A DNA stretch of 64,000 bases from Paramacrobiotus metropolitanus (GCF_019649055.1 NW_026570339.1:62001-126000), one strand, 5' to 3'; counted from the stretch's first letter, positions 35,262 through 49,400 are shown. Made by a program: numbers and translations. Notes: generated by a model not told the origin, from the sequence alone.

Positions 35262-37335
35262 TGCATCGCCGGGGCCAGGCGTACGGCAACTCATCTGCAT
35301 CCGTGCTGCTCCTTTTGGGGACAGAATACTGCAGGATCGGCCCGCCCGCTGCTCGGGGGCCACTGGGCTGCGTTGGTCATCGCGATAAAATAACCTCCGA
35401 CCTTGATTTTGTCAGTTTTCCTAACAACAAGAAAAGTTTAGCGCCTGTTCTTTATTAAGATCAGCGGTGGGGCTGGTGGACTGTTACCGCGGGCATAGAA
35501 GTACTACCCTAGTATCAGATAATATTCTGTACTGCTTCCTCTGTTTTGAAGATTTGGCTTTGACTTTCAGTACTTCTACCGGACGAAAGACGGAAATTAA
35601 CGAGTTAAAGCATGAACTGCATGCTCACTAACCCCATGCAACTGTGTCTTTGCATTTCTGCAGCAGAGCGCACGAATCGAAACGATTCAATTCTGTACGA
35701 TCATGACTCCTGTAGGGAATAAGGGACAGCTTTAATTATTATATTCTGCAAATACTATAGTTGGAAAATAAAATTAAGTAAAGAATTGCAGTTTCTGATA
35801 CAAGTAGTCGTAAGCCAGTATGCATCCGTGCTCAGTTATCTATACTCGCACATCGCGTGTAGGTTTCCGGCCTCTTGCTCCCCTTCCACTGGCAGTCTGG
35901 CATGATCCCGACTTCTACTCATCCAGTTGTACTGCTGCGTGTACAGTGTACAGTGCATTTGTACCCCTTTTAGCGCGGGAATGTCGTTGAGACTATTGAC
36001 CTTTAGCTGTTGCGGTTAGCTTGAGCAGGGTGGTCATTCAAAAGCTTGTTGCCGTCCGCCCTAAGTAGCGCTCTCAAGCGTACGGCGTTGTGTGTTTCCA
36101 GTAACTTCCGGCCTTGCGTCGCCTGTTCTTACCGGTCGCGACCCCTACTTCGGCGCGGATAGCGGAGCCAGTCGGCGAATTAATTCGAAGGCGGTGACGG
36201 GGAACAAACGCCCTGTGAAGCTGTGAGCGTGCTCGAACTTAGCGACTCATCGCGCTTCGGCAGCGCCTAGATTCTCGCTCCTTGAGTCGGGCAATGACAA
36301 TCATGCGTATAATATTATGGTGAGACCAGAGTCAGTCATTTTGGCAAGTCGCATTAGCACTGCGATGCGCCGGTTATATGTGACGTCCATTATATATGTA
36401 CCGTATATCTGGCTGTGATACAAGCAGCTCACAGTGCCGGCCGGGCTATAACGTTATATATATCCGGTCAGAATCTTGTCGGCCAACCCCGTCCCGGGTG
36501 CACTCTGGCGGCATAATATTAAAACGATGCTCTTAAAGCATCTCAACTGGAGTTGCTTATACAGCGCAATTCCAGGGAGCAGACGACTGTTCAGGTTGGA
36601 AAAGGATGTAAGGTCACGAAGCAGCTATGATTACGATTACCAGAATGGAGAAACACCAGTTCACTGTGCGGCCAGATCGCAGGCCTAACTTTATTATTAC
36701 GTCCCGTACGAAGGGACGAAAGACCAAAACTAAAATCAGGTTTGGAAACAGAATGGGCAGCTTCCGATAAATGTGTCTAGTCATGCTACGCTCATGGTGA
36801 GCTGGTCAGCACAGGTAGTCACACATGGTGAACCGCTTAGACAATATTCATACGCTTTAATACCTATACTATATAGTATATACTGTACGTATATCCTTCC
36901 TCTCCAAGGCAGCAGGTTATCCTCGGCCGACGTTCCTTCGGGACAGTTTATGCTGCGTCCCGTCCAACCGACGTGGCTCACAGTACTATAGGGCGAAGCC
37001 ACGTTTGTCTTGTCCGCCGGTCGACTGACGGCTCTTGGCCTCTGTCGTATATACAACCGTAACCTCACGCTAATTATAACCGTCCGATGATATCCGAACT
37101 GTGCTGGCTAGTCCGGCCTGGGCCATGCCGGTCTCGTTTCCGGCGCGGCCTCTTTTTCTCTTCCTTCTTCCGCCCGGCCTTCAGGTCCATGCCGGCTGTA
37201 CCCCTACCCTAGCTCGTGGCTAGCCAGCGCACAAGCGGGGATGATAATTATATATGCAAGGTGCGCGACACATGCACAAAACATGTCGCCGAGACGGACC
37301 ATCGATCGACAAACCACAAAACAATAAATATAATT

Positions 37336-37455
37336 CGATTCCCAGCTTCGGCGACAAGATGAACACGACCAGTCGCTTCGTGTGTGCCTTGAACGATGAC
37401 TTTCCACCAATGGCGGCCACACAGGAGATCCGTGTTACCAAAAGTCACGGCAGCC
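37336..37455 (+). pseudogene. Fragment of a paralogue of the F-box gene C-terminal region
   Basis: The frame FGDKMNTTSRFVCALNDDFP aligns with SEGTWHMASRFMCAVNEHFP of exon C at about 34395-34455. Only about 120 bp are similar, and neither the F-box nor the last exon is present nearby. A family member was once duplicated here and has been almost erased. Similarity was judged by eye. Confidence 0.6.
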
Positions 37456-37680
37456 CGTACAAATTACAATTAATTGGTTTGCAACAGAATCGCGATGGAA
37501 TGCATGGAATAATCCCGCTACACCGAACTTACAGATATACCATTAATATAATTACAAGTATCGGTCGCGCTAGTGCGCGACCAGTTGTGTTCGAGGTATG
37601 GAAGAATGAAAAAAATACAAAATACACTTCGTACAGCAATAAAAATGATTTTGAGAAATATATCTATAATGGGTGCGACT

Positions 37681-38401
37681 ATTGTCACCCCCCTCCACCC
37701 CCTTTTGGCTATTGTCACCCCCTTGCACCCCTTTTTGACTATTGTCGCCCCCTTTTTTTAAATAAAGTGAACACCTCCTTAGGCTATAGTCACCACCTTT
37801 TTCACCACCTTCGACTATTGCCACTCCTTGGTCATTTCTTATAAGAAACACAATGCTGCTAACTTGGCCTTTCAGCCAACTTAAGTAAGATTGTAATCTA
37901 CCGGAAAGGTACAAAAAGGTGCTAATAACCACTGAGTGCTGTTAGTGCAGAAAGAGGGGCAGCCGTTTGTTTATGACTCTGCACCACCGGCGTCGGCACA
38001 AGTGATTAATTAAGAAAGTGTTGAGATCAACCGGAAGCGAGGACACCGAAATTTTCTTTCCGTGCGTGCAGCATTAGAGGGATGGCCATAATTGTGGACT
38101 TTCTGCGATCGCATTCGCTGCGGAGCTCATGAGCTAAAACCCTTGAAGATGTTAAGTTTAATGTTAAAAAAAATGATGCCGCAGCTTAGCGATGTATTTA
38201 GTGTCAATAAGCTTCGCTTAGCGCCTTTCCCCAGGCCTGCCGGTGGTGGCAGGAACAGAGTTTGAAGAAAACCGCTGGTGGAAAAATTATAAGAAATTGA
38301 AAGGTGGTGGCAATAGCCAAAAGGGCGTGTTGTAAAGAGTGACAATAGTCAAAGGGGGTGTTTATTTTATTAAAATAAAGGGGGTGCAGGGGAGTGACAA
38401 T
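37681..38401. mobile_element. Inverted-repeat element with C-rich arms
   Basis: Left arm (37681 to about 37835) and right arm (about 38255 to 38401) are inverted and imperfect. Both carry repeats of a CTATTGTCACCCCC-type unit (27 bp period) with an AATAAAGTGAACACC/AATAAACACC segment. Ends are ATTGTCAC and GTGACAAT. A target-site duplication is not clear. The spacer of about 420 bp has no coding sequence that I recognise. A non-autonomous foldback element is likely. Confidence 0.5.
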
Positions 38402-41325
38402 TACCATTTCCATCTATATTTCAGTTATGAAACCCCAGCGAGGCCAGCTACGAAAATATTTTAACATGTAGAAATGAGGACAGTTATCAAGCTTTCCGGT
38501 TAAATTCGACCAGTGTTATAAAAACTGTGAAAGCCTCCACAATTTTTCTTTGTGTTTGCATTTTTCACGGTTCTTTTTCACGTTTTTAATAGTTTTTAAT
38601 ATTGAAAATTCCAGTGAAAAAATGGGGGTAAACCAAATTATTGGCGCATTTTGAATTTTGCCACGAGCGGCAGATTGTCATCGCACGCGCTGTAATGTAA
38701 CTTTATATTGCCGATCTAACGAGCTAAAAACTTGAATTTTTTTGTGCGACCGATAATAATTATTCAAACGGTGATTAAATGAATGGAGTGGGATCATTTA
38801 CACGATGCCCACGAAAACCGTTCAATCGATATTTTAGCACAGAATTAATGGAAACTTGTGAGAAACAATTAACGGTTGCCCAAGGTGACCTGGGAGGCTG
38901 CATCTTTAGCTACTAATTGTAAGACTTTCAGCTATTCAGTCAAGCTCTTGAGTATTTATAAAAATAAAATAAATACATAGTTAAAATTTTGAGGTTAGTG
39001 AATACCCAAGCTACCAGTATCACTGAGCCGTTATGTGAGTGAATACGGTAAACGGGCCGCGGGCTGGCTTTTAAATATTTAGAAATTACATATAAATCAG
39101 ACAATTTAGACCGTGAGATATTGAGGTACTTAGATTTCTAGATATTTTCAAATTTTGACACTTTGGAGGCTCAAAAAATCAGAGGTAACGGCCCCGCTGC
39201 GCGGGGCCGGGTAGAAGTATTTAGAAATATTTTGAAATTCTTGAAATGTAAAAGCTTTGAAGCCGACTTTCGAAAAATTTATAGTTACAGTTTTTTGAGG
39301 TATTCAAACAGATTTAAAAACATCTTAAAGGTTTCAAGAATTTAAAAAAATTGTAAGTTTGATAGGATTGTCAATTTTAAATAAATATAGTTTAGGTTGC
39401 TAAGTTGCGAAACTTGTATTTGCTCATTCGACACGTTTCTAGAATTTACTGGAAATTTCTATGAACTTTAAAACGCTAAGTACTGAAAGTTTGAAAGGGT
39501 TTTTGAAAACGTTCCGGAAACACAAAATTTTTTTCCAAGCTGCAGGTAGGAAGCTTTAGAAGATGCTGGATTTTATAAAATTGTCAAAAGCTTCACAAAT
39601 GGAATCTCGAATTAGGAGATAATTTCCAAAACTAACAACCTTGAAGTACTAACAACCTTTAAGTACTACAGCTTCTAAAAATTTTTTTAGACCTTCTCCA
39701 AAACTTGAGATTTTTTTAAAGATAAAGGTAGGAACGTTTGCGCGATGCTCTATTTTATAAAATTATCAACTTATTGAAAAAATCAATCTTGATTTAGGAG
39801 ATAATTTCCAAAAAATAAGGACGTAAGGATATATGAATCTATTGATACCAGCTACTCGTAGAATCAATAATTATGTATATAGGTTTTGGAAAACTGCGAG
39901 CCATGAATGTACAGTAACTGACAATATTAAGTACTACGTATACCGGTAATAACCAAGAAAAGAACAGTCGCAACAAGCCATAACAGCAGACGCTTAAATT
40001 AATTGTGCCATGTGTCGTCCCGTATTCTATCGGCAAAATGCCCATCACACAGCGCATTACCTCTTTCGCTGGAGATGGACAAACGTTTTTAACTGTTAAG
40101 GCAGTGTAAACAGTGGCGCTATAGCGTATACTGTATAGTGATCATACGTGCTTTCTCCCCAAACTTTAATATTTGTGTTTTACCGCAGAGTATCAGCCAG
40201 CTTACTTCATAAATCCACAAATAAAAGAACAAGAACACTGCAGTTTAGGCTATAATAAGCATATTAATTACGATTCACAAACGGCTCATTCAACATTCTC
40301 CACTCCTTCCATTGTTCCCAGGATCGACCGAAGCCGCGTTGCCAACTTGCCGCGTTGTATCGCCCAGGACAATCGTTCCCGCATGAATTGATGGGAGCGA
40401 ACATCTCCAGTATGGTTGCGTAGGCGTTGACCGATTTCCTTGATTTGCTGCGTTGCACTAGCCGATGGTCCCCAACGGGCCCATGGCCTCGCATGCTAAC
40501 TGGGCAAAAATGTTCCGACCACGAAGGTTCAAATAAAATCAACATTTCTGTTCTTCCGCCTGCGTCGCGGCCGATCCAGCAGTTGTCGAAGTGGACTTAA
40601 TGTGGGAAGAAGCGACAGTATCGATCGGACGCAAGTCGATTGTACATAGTATACATACAGTGTATGAGTGTCTTAATTTTGTTCCTACCAGACTACCACA
40701 GTACAGATACTAGGAATAAGTACTTAAGTAGCTAGCTGTCCCCTCTAAGCGGCAGACTACTGGTGCGATTCCAGTGGAATCCCCATTGGAAGGTTGGCCA
40801 GTGGAATCGCCCACTGGTGGCGTCTGCGTCGAGCACGTGCTGGTGTTTGGCGTGTCGCGCAACTCGCCACTCGCAACTCGCAGGGGAATGTTATGAAACA
40901 GCTGTTTGATTCGATTCTGCCTTGAATGCCTTCCTTGCTGGCATTTGCTGATCTGCACTCTTCCAGATCGAAAATACGTCTCTCAACGCTGCCGAAAATA
41001 CCCTCTCACCAGTTTAGAATTTCCCTCGCTATCCTCCTCATCCCGTAAAGATTGCTTTGGTTGCAACCTGCATTTCATTTTCTTGTGCGTTTCAGTTTTC
41101 TCGCAGGAAAACAGGCTGCGCTGGTTTGCGCACGGCGCTGCTGTGTTGCTTGCCTTGCTTATCTAATCAGCCTCCCGTGTTGACTTTTTACCGCAGCCCT
41201 TACGTTAACGTGGAGTAATGGCTGCGCGGTGAATCTGTGATAGTTGATGTTGATCAACGTGCCTGTGGAGAATCAGTGCGAATCAGCCATCGTCTGTGCA
41301 TGGAAATACTGCAGATCGTCGACCA
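38402..41325. other. Intergenic region, largely AT-rich
   Basis: No supported gene. A GC-rich perfect 8-bp hairpin (39190-39208, GGCCCCGC arms) stands out in AT-rich surroundings. On the minus strand, about 40470-40320, a frame reads QQIKEIGQRLRNHTGDVRSH and MRERLSWAIQRGKLATRLRS, which is coding-like but unrecognised. The final 200 bp form the promoter and leader region of the TBCEL gene. Confidence 0.5.
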
Positions 41326-44300
41326 ATGCAGAGCGCGGACATAATGGAGGAAAATCGCGATGACTGCCAGGAAGTGACGTTCCTGTCGGCGCTGCAGCAC
41401 AAATATTCCGATGAGGATTACCGGGTGCTGTTTGCTGGACTGCTCTGTCAGGAGCGCGAGCGCGAGCGCCAGCGCCAGCAGCAGCAACAGGAACAGGAAA
41501 ATCAGCCGTATTCATCAGGTGCAGTAATACGTGCACACCACTGAATGTACACTGATTATGTAATAGCTATACTATTATTACTATTTTTTTTACATTTTAC
41601 TCAATTCTAGTCACTTTTATTGCTCTAGATCTGGATTAATTTTGTTGTACCGGTAGGTAAATTATTTATTGTAGAGAGAACTGAGTTGCTTGCAGCGGTA
41701 ATTCCCATTCCAAAATTAAATTATACTGTTAAACAGCTTTTAGACGGTGATTATCGCTTCCAGCGGTTCATGATTAAATGGAATTTTAATTTCCTAAAAT
41801 TCTGGGTTATATGGGAATCACTTTGGACCGTGTGTGGCCCATTTCGTTTCGTTTCCGGTTGAAGTATGATTTTATTGATTATGCTCGTATTTTGTCGGTA
41901 ATAAATGTGTATTAAATCGACACTGATTAGGTATGCATGGCATCGTTTGGAATTAAATCGCTGCTGCGGGATGAATGGTACGATCTGCATAATCGTGTTG
42001 TTCCGCGTGAGCAGCAGTCAGCAGCGAATTAATACGATATCGTTTTATCCGATTTACTGTTCACCGTATCGAACAGAATAGATATTTTTATTGAATGGGC
42101 AGCATTTTTCCTTGGCGTGATGAATGCATTGCGTGGCCTCCTGCGGCGAGCAGCCGCCTGTAGAAAAAGCAGCGCGGTAGCGTGGGGAAAAAACAGCTGA
42201 CTGGGCAGTCGATCGGGCAGTGTGCGCGATCGGATGGAATAATAAGCGGCTGCAGTATAGAATTTTTGCGCTGAACAGAGCAGGTTTCTTGTGCTATTTT
42301 TGCCATCTGATAGCGCCAGTTTTAATGCAGCTGCAGCAATAAAATAAAGCGCGTTCAGTTTCAAAATCAGTGCGCTAGTGCAGATTTGCCGTGTAGTGGC
42401 GGCGAATTAGACCGGAAACCACACGCCGCAGTACAGTGCGCGGAGTGATTTCGAAAGTGAAATGTTTCCGCAATGAGCAATAAATTCTCGGCTTGTTTTT
42501 ATGAAATATTATTAGCCTAAATTCCTAGTGTTTCCTGCGTTCTGATTTGTACAAATCAGTTTAGGAAGGATAAAAAAAGTTGAATTATTTGATAAAAAGA
42601 TGCTTAATTATGCTACAGAAATGAATATGACAGTAAAAAAAACAGTAATTCGGTCAACAATATTTGCTTATTAATAGATTAAATTTTAAATGCTTAATAA
42701 TAGTGAATATTTCTTAAATAATAGAAATAATAGCTTTACCAAATACCAATTAAATCAGAAAAATTCAGCAATATTTAAAGAAAAACACGACTGTAAAATG
42801 CACTTGAATTCTGATAAAAAAATGAAAATAATTGCAGGCGCCGGACGTGGTTTCGCGTGTCCCCCGTACGTCGTCCTGCAGAATTTCGGGATTAATCGTC
42901 TGGGCGGCGTGGAGGAATTATCGCGGTGTTGTGTGCACTTGCGGGAAATTGATCTCTCCTTCAATCGGCTGGGCAAATGGAGCGAGGTACACAGGCACTT
43001 GTCAACTGTAATCGATAACTCCCCGACCGACAATTACCGCTTTTGACCAGCATCGATTGCCACTGTTAAACGTATTTTCCCTAATGATTCTTAACGACAG
43101 ATTCGCCCGCTGCTGCACCACACGCACCACCTGGAGTCGCTGAATTTGAGCTTCAACCCGCTGGACGGACTGCAGGTGACCGACGTGCGGGGGGCGGGCG
43201 GGGAGGGGTGCCCCCTGTGCCCCCTGCAGGCCGCCAACTGCCGACACGATCCGCGTCCCACGCCGCCCGCCCTGCGCCGGCTGATCCTCAACGGCAGCCG
43301 CATCGAGGCGCGCGTGGCGCTGGCGCTGCTGGACTCGCTGCCGCAGTAAGTCGCTCGTTTTAATCACTTGTCCCCTCCTTGGCCCGGCTGCAGCGGGGAA
43401 GAATGCTGCCGTTGACAGTCGCGGCTGCTGGCGATTAACCTTTTAACCCGACACTCCACGCAGGGAATCTGTGTCAGCATCGATCCACGCATGTTTCCGC
43501 TGGCAATACAAATCCCACAGTCCGGCCGAGTCGTTAGCCGTAGTTTATCCTCTGCTAATCGATCAGCTGGCACGCTGCCGTCCGGCAGCGGATAGCTGAG
43601 CTTGATACAGAATTAGTAACAAATATCCTCTGGATTTTTTTCGATTGGGTGCAGAATATTTTAGATACATCTACTGTATGTGTTGGGATAATTTTTCGTG
43701 ACAATTTTAACTGTGAATTCCTACAAATAATTTCGGTTTCTTGACAAAATTTTGTTCTTTTTGTACAAACATACCGTACCCGAGGATTCGTGTTTACAAA
43801 GGCCACGACTTGCCGGCATTTATTTATTTGCTGGTTAGCGAAGTGACACAGACAACTATTCCATGCCATACTTGTACGGCACAGGTCAATCGTAATTTGC
43901 TTGATTAGTCGATTGGATGTGGTGAGAAGTGAGAATTGTGTGGTGTGTTTTAGCGTGGAGGAGTTGCACCTGAGTCTGAACGAGTACGCGTCCTTCGTGG
44001 ACGCGGACAGTGAGCGTGCTCCGCATTCCCGCCAGCATGCTCTGAAGGAGCTGCACATCGACAGCAACCAGCTGGCCTCCTGGCGCGAGTTACTCCGCAT
44101 CGGGCGCACCTTCCCCGGCCTGCAGACGCTCTTCGCCAGCCACAATCCCCTCAATGACCTCCAGGTATGCCCTTAGAAAAGACCGGAAGTCACCGAATAA
44201 TAAAAGAATTGAAGAAGAGTGTTATAATTAATAATCATTATTGTAGGATATGGAGACGGAGGCGTTGCGGGACAGCCTCCCCTCGGTGAGCAAACTGCAC

Positions 44301-45046
44301 CTCAACCACACGGAACTGTCCTCCTGGCCGGCGCTGGACCAGCTGCAGCACCTCCCCTCCTTGACGGACCTCCGTTTGTTGAACACGCCCCTCTGGACGG
44401 ACTCCCCGCTGACCGGAAGTAGCCCGCCCTCTTCCCCCCCTCCAAGTCCGCGCCTTTTTCCCCCACCTTAACCACCCGCCAGCACGTCCTGGCCCGTCTC
44501 CCCGCCTTATCCTCCCTCAACGGGACCCCCGTCGACGCGATGGAGCGGATGGACGCCGAGCGCGCCTTTCTGCGCCACTTCCACGGCGCCGACGTCCCGC
44601 CGCCCTGTCCGCGCTTCACCGAGCTTCTCGGGCGCTACGGGCCGCTGGCGCCCCTCCTGGACGTGCAGCTAGGGGCGCCGGAGTATGTGGAAGTCGGGCT
44701 GAGCTACGGGAGTGTCCAGCGACGACCCTTCAAGGTAAAAATAATAATCAAATTTCGATAACTAATTTAATTGAAATAAAAATCGTATTAATTCATTTAA
44801 ATGCAATAAAAATGGTAATAATTCATTTAACTGAAGTAAAATGTGAATAAATAGGTGAACGTGAAGCAGACGGTGGGGCAGTTGCGGCAGGAGCTGCAGA
44901 AGGTGGCGGGGATGCGGTGCCGCGTGTTCTACCTGGACGCGGTGCTGGCCGGCGTCGTCGGGATGGAGGAGATGCGCGGGGAGCGCCGGGCCGTGCACTC
45001 CTTCAACGTCCGCGACGGCGACGAGATTATTCTGCAGCCCAAATGA
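41326..45046 (+). CDS. TBCEL: Tubulin-specific chaperone cofactor E-like (TBCEL)
   Basis: TBCEL destabilises tubulin and lacks the CAP-Gly domain of TBCE. Six exons: 41326-41518 (start could be ATG 41344; TFLSALQHKYSDEDYRVL matches the family start, then a Gln/Glu/Arg run), 42838-42986 (PPYVVLQNFGINRLGG, LREIDLSFNRLGKW), 43101-43345 (LESLNLSFNPLDGL, LRRLILNGSRIEAR), 43954-44164 (VEELHLSLNEY, LKELHIDSNQLASWRELL), 44247-44734 (last repeats, LRLLNTPL, RQHVLARLPALSSLNGTPVD) and 44855-45046, the ubiquitin-like domain (NVKQTVGQLRQELQ, RAVHSFNVRDGDEIILQPK). Phases agree throughout, but exon 5 has two extra C in a 7-C run (44434-44440), shifting the frame. This is a recent mutation or a homopolymer assembly error. 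Confidence 0.9.
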
Positions 45047-46478
45047 ATCCGCGACGTCAACTGCCGTGGATAATCGCGGGATTTTGGCCTTTTGCGCTGT
45101 GTGCGGAATTAACCGGTTGATGGGTGGGAATTTTTGCGTTAATTTCAACCAGTGCCCGGTTTGTATTGTACAGATTGCAGTCATTTCTTCTGAGCAGTAT
45201 GTGGAGCTATTATAATCCGCTAGAAATAGAGCGCTTACTGTTTTGGCTCGGGATTGATTGATTTTGATTCTAATTGACCAGTGTCTTGTTAGATAAACGA
45301 GAATTTCTTTAGTTAAACTCAACTTTATTGCATTTTTGCCTGTTGCGCTACGGCAGTACTGTATGTCAAAATAAAAAAAGAAAACATAATTTATTTATAT
45401 TTGCAGCTTGTCCATTATGTCAAGAAAAATACAGCAAGAATTAAAATTAAAAAAATACAAGAGAAATCATTATAAAAAATTAATAAAGTTGATGAAGAAA
45501 AATAATAAAAAGGTGGATAAGTGAAGAAAAAATAAGGACTTAATTGTGATTTATAATTAGCCAACATTAGCGGTTAATAAACGCAGAGCACATGTCGCGG
45601 AATGCGCGGATGGTGGTGCTGGCAGTTGCTTCCTTCCGTCCGGACTCGGTAGCGACTAGCGAGTTGGTGTCGCTTCAAGTGTTTCTGTAATCGGAGCGCC
45701 GGCCACGGTGGCCAGTCCGGTGGAATACGCAACCGGAAAAACCGGTTGTGCACTGCGCTGTACGCTGCGCGTAAGTATTTAAAATTAGCCGTGGCCAGTG
45801 CCGCCGTTAGACCGGTCCGCCCACTCATCGATCAGCACAGGTACGATGTACACTGTACAGTATCAACTCACCTGTACGACGGCCGCTCGCAGTCGCAGCG
45901 CATACCGGAAAGGAAAGGTAAAGCCAGTCAGCGCCGTGAAAATATCGATTATGCGCGGCAAGCCATCTTTTTCCGGCATTGCCGTGGCGTGCCGTCACGA
46001 GGCTGTCGCTAAAGCATACGCTGCATAGCAGCCCCACTAGGGAAGCAGCCTCGTGACGCTAGTGGAGAGTTTCTGTCGTTAACCTTCACTGCATTGTATT
46101 GGCACACATTTGAACGTTGTGGTCTGGTTTACGTGCGTGCAGTTGCACTGCCAACTCGACTGATTTTTCTCTCACCATCACTCTGCTTTGAATTTGGAGA
46201 GTTGGTTGGCTTGAGAGATCGCGAAGACGGAAAGAAAGCGCTTTGTTATTACGAACGGTAACCACGTTTTTCTATATGTCCACGCGGTCGAATTCAACAC
46301 GGCCACCGGAAGTACAAGGCGAGCGGTTCTCACGCTGATTAATTTATTTGTCACGGATTTTCGTTATTCCTTTATGCGGAGAAGGAAGAGAATGTAGGAT
46401 CGATGTGGCGGCGCGGATGCAGATGATATTCATATACAGTTTTATATATATCAGTGGATTAAGTTATCTTTCAACTGC
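45047..46478. other. Intergenic region between TBCEL and the tetraspan gene
   Basis: The first 100 bp match the flank of the TBCEL pseudogene. A 12-bp inverted repeat (GTCACGAGGCTG with its complement) lies at about 45994-46055. A TATATA word lies near 46443, just before the start codon of the next gene. There are no other supported features. Confidence 0.5.
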
Positions 46479-49400
46479 ATGATGGATCGTTCGGCGCAGA
46501 TGTTGGTGGCGCTGGTTGTTTTGTACGTCATCATCGTGGCGCTCGGCGTCCCGCAGGCCGTCGGCATGGGCCTGGTCACGGTACGCGAAAAACATCATTT
46601 TTCCATATTTAATTGATTTTATTTAAATGTGATTTCTTCCATCACTTACTGTAATCCCCGTATTTAATTACTGAGATCCTTTTACTAAATTGCCCGCGCG
46701 TTAAATATTATATGTACGAGTATGCGTATGTTTTAGAAATGTTATTTTTATGACTGCGGAAGTGTATATATGTTGTGCGGGTGTTGGAAGCCGCTGACAG
46801 GGGAAAAATCAGCGTCGGAAGCCGGAAATATTTTGACTAGAATAATGTGCGAGGATGTGCTGGCAGTATAAAAAATGTCGCTCGATCGAATATATTGCAA
46901 TTCGGCGTCGGCCAGATATTGTACAGACACGACTGCAGCTTGTGCAGCGCATTTTTGCCGGAATACTCGTATTGATCATTTCATTTAATTGGTAGCGGCG
47001 GCATTTCCATTTTCAGTTCAGCTACGATTGCGAATTGCGAATAATTGTTAAAATTAAAGAAGAGCATATCGATCAGTCGTCTTTCGGCCCGCGTAAATAT
47101 CGTATAATTATTACAGGTATACTGCGTATTTTGTGTTATACACGAGTATATAAAAGGCATCCAGGGAGCGCATGTTGACGAGGAAGAAACTGACCTTGCA
47201 AAAGTGACAAGTACGACATGTATTACCTTACATGTGTACAGATATACCTGTACATGTTAATGGCGCGATCACAATGTAGAGTACAATATCTAAAATTAAT
47301 TCGACTGTAAATTGAAGGTAAATCGAAGCCGTGGCATGCACAAGCTAAGAAAGCGCCTAATAACGTACGTCGTAAATGACCGGCAAATAATAAAGGGACG
47401 AATACGATCGAGCACACAATGTAAAAGAATACTGCCGGAAATAGCAGTGATGGGTCGGCAGTCAATTTCACGCGGACTTTGCCCGTTCTTGTTAAGCGGG
47501 CAGTGAAGCGTGCACGTACAGTAATTTTTATACTCGTATACATAATTATTGCACTTTGCATACGCTGGCTAATTGTAGCGTGTATGTACACTGTTACAGT
47601 ACAGATACTCGGGTTATATGCTGTATATAGACTATATACTATATATGCTAATCGAGCGATACATAATAATTATGCATAATTACAAGTGCGCGCACTTTTT
47701 CGAGAGTAATTGATAATGTGCCATCCAACGTGGAAAAGTAGACATGTTATTTTTATTTCTTTGGGATCGGCGGATATTGATTGGATATTGTATCTTGACA
47801 GTCCAGAATCCAGATCAACAGTAATAATTATAAGTCAAATATTAAGTGTGGTATTAAATAATCGTATATGTAATCTTTATAACAGATATACAGTGGCGGT
47901 GCACTTACAGTCTGTCTTTTGTATTGTACCATAATGGATTATTACTGAAATACAGAAGTGATAAGAAAATGTTACGGAAGCGCACTTCCTCGTATAGTAC
48001 TGTAATTGCTTGTAATATCTATATTATTACCGTTCTGTATTAATGTACAGATAGTACTGTATATCTATCTGCGGCATCCATCCTGGGAACGACACCAGCC
48101 TCGGCTAATTTAGATCAAATGTTCTCTGTGATTCGGCCGCATGTTTCCGCTGTCTTTTGATGCAGTGTGACGCTTGTCTGTGTTTTGGATGTTTAAACTG
48201 GCTTAGCATAATTAATTAATAATAAAAAGTATTGTACCAAAAAAAAATCTACATGTATATTGTATTTGTATTTCAGACGCGGCTGGCGGGTTGTCCGCTG
48301 TTCAGCGAGCTGACGTCGCCCGGCTTCCCGGTGCCGGCGCTGTACGGCACGGTGCACAACTGCAACTACGTCACGTATATGCCCGTCATCATCTCCGTCA
48401 TCCTCGGCCTCATCCTCGTACGTACCTACATGTAATTAAGGCTCCAACGTCGTGACGTTTTCTGACATTCCACTTATATATGCGTACTCGTACTGATTCA
48501 CCTACAGTACATGTATTTGTTGTGTAGCACGTACTATTTGCCAGATACAGATACAATACGATAATAATAGTTAATATCGCATTGTATCAATTATTGTATC
48601 AGTTATCAACTTGCACATGCATGAGTGAAATGACAACGTATTGTACATCATCAGGTTCTGTTGCAGTTTATCTACCACTTGTCGTTGTTGGTACAAGCCT
48701 TGCGTCGGCCCGGCATCATACCGTAAGAGTGCAGGATACACAATTAAGTACCCATGCTAATTAGTTACATGTGATTATTGGCCATTTTCTGTACAAAAGT
48801 ATTGTACACACGTACCGGTATGCACTCGTATAGATATACTTGTGTTTGATATATATAATATTTTTATGCACAATCTGTTGCAGAGCGGAAACGTCGGCGG
48901 TGCCGTTCGTGGTGATTTCCCTGTTGGGACTGGTGCTGACGCTGATCGGCGCCGGCATCCTGGAGGCGGGCCTGTACTGGTTCTGCCAGTCCAACAAGGT
49001 CATCGCCGCCCGCTTCATCAACGTCCCCATCACGTGAGTCTATTCTCAGTCCCGTCGAATTCTGTACTGACATGATCATGCTAACTGATTCTAACCGGCT
49101 GTTTAATTTGCACGTGCAGCTGCGTCCCCGGGGAGGCCACCGTGGCGCTCTTCCGCGGCTACGACCCCTACTACGACCTCCTCACCTCCGAGGTATGTAT
49201 ATACAGTGATAGACTGTCTACAAGACGAACGCCACACCGGCTTCGTTTAATTTAATTGCTATTTTCTTAATTAATTTTTCCCTTGGCGCATGCAGGTGTC
49301 GTACTGGTTGGCCGTGGCGGCCTGGCTGCTGGCCTTTATCTTCAGTATCCTGCGCTGGACGGCGCTGCGGCGCGAGCGCGGCCAGGGCGACGACCTGCGC

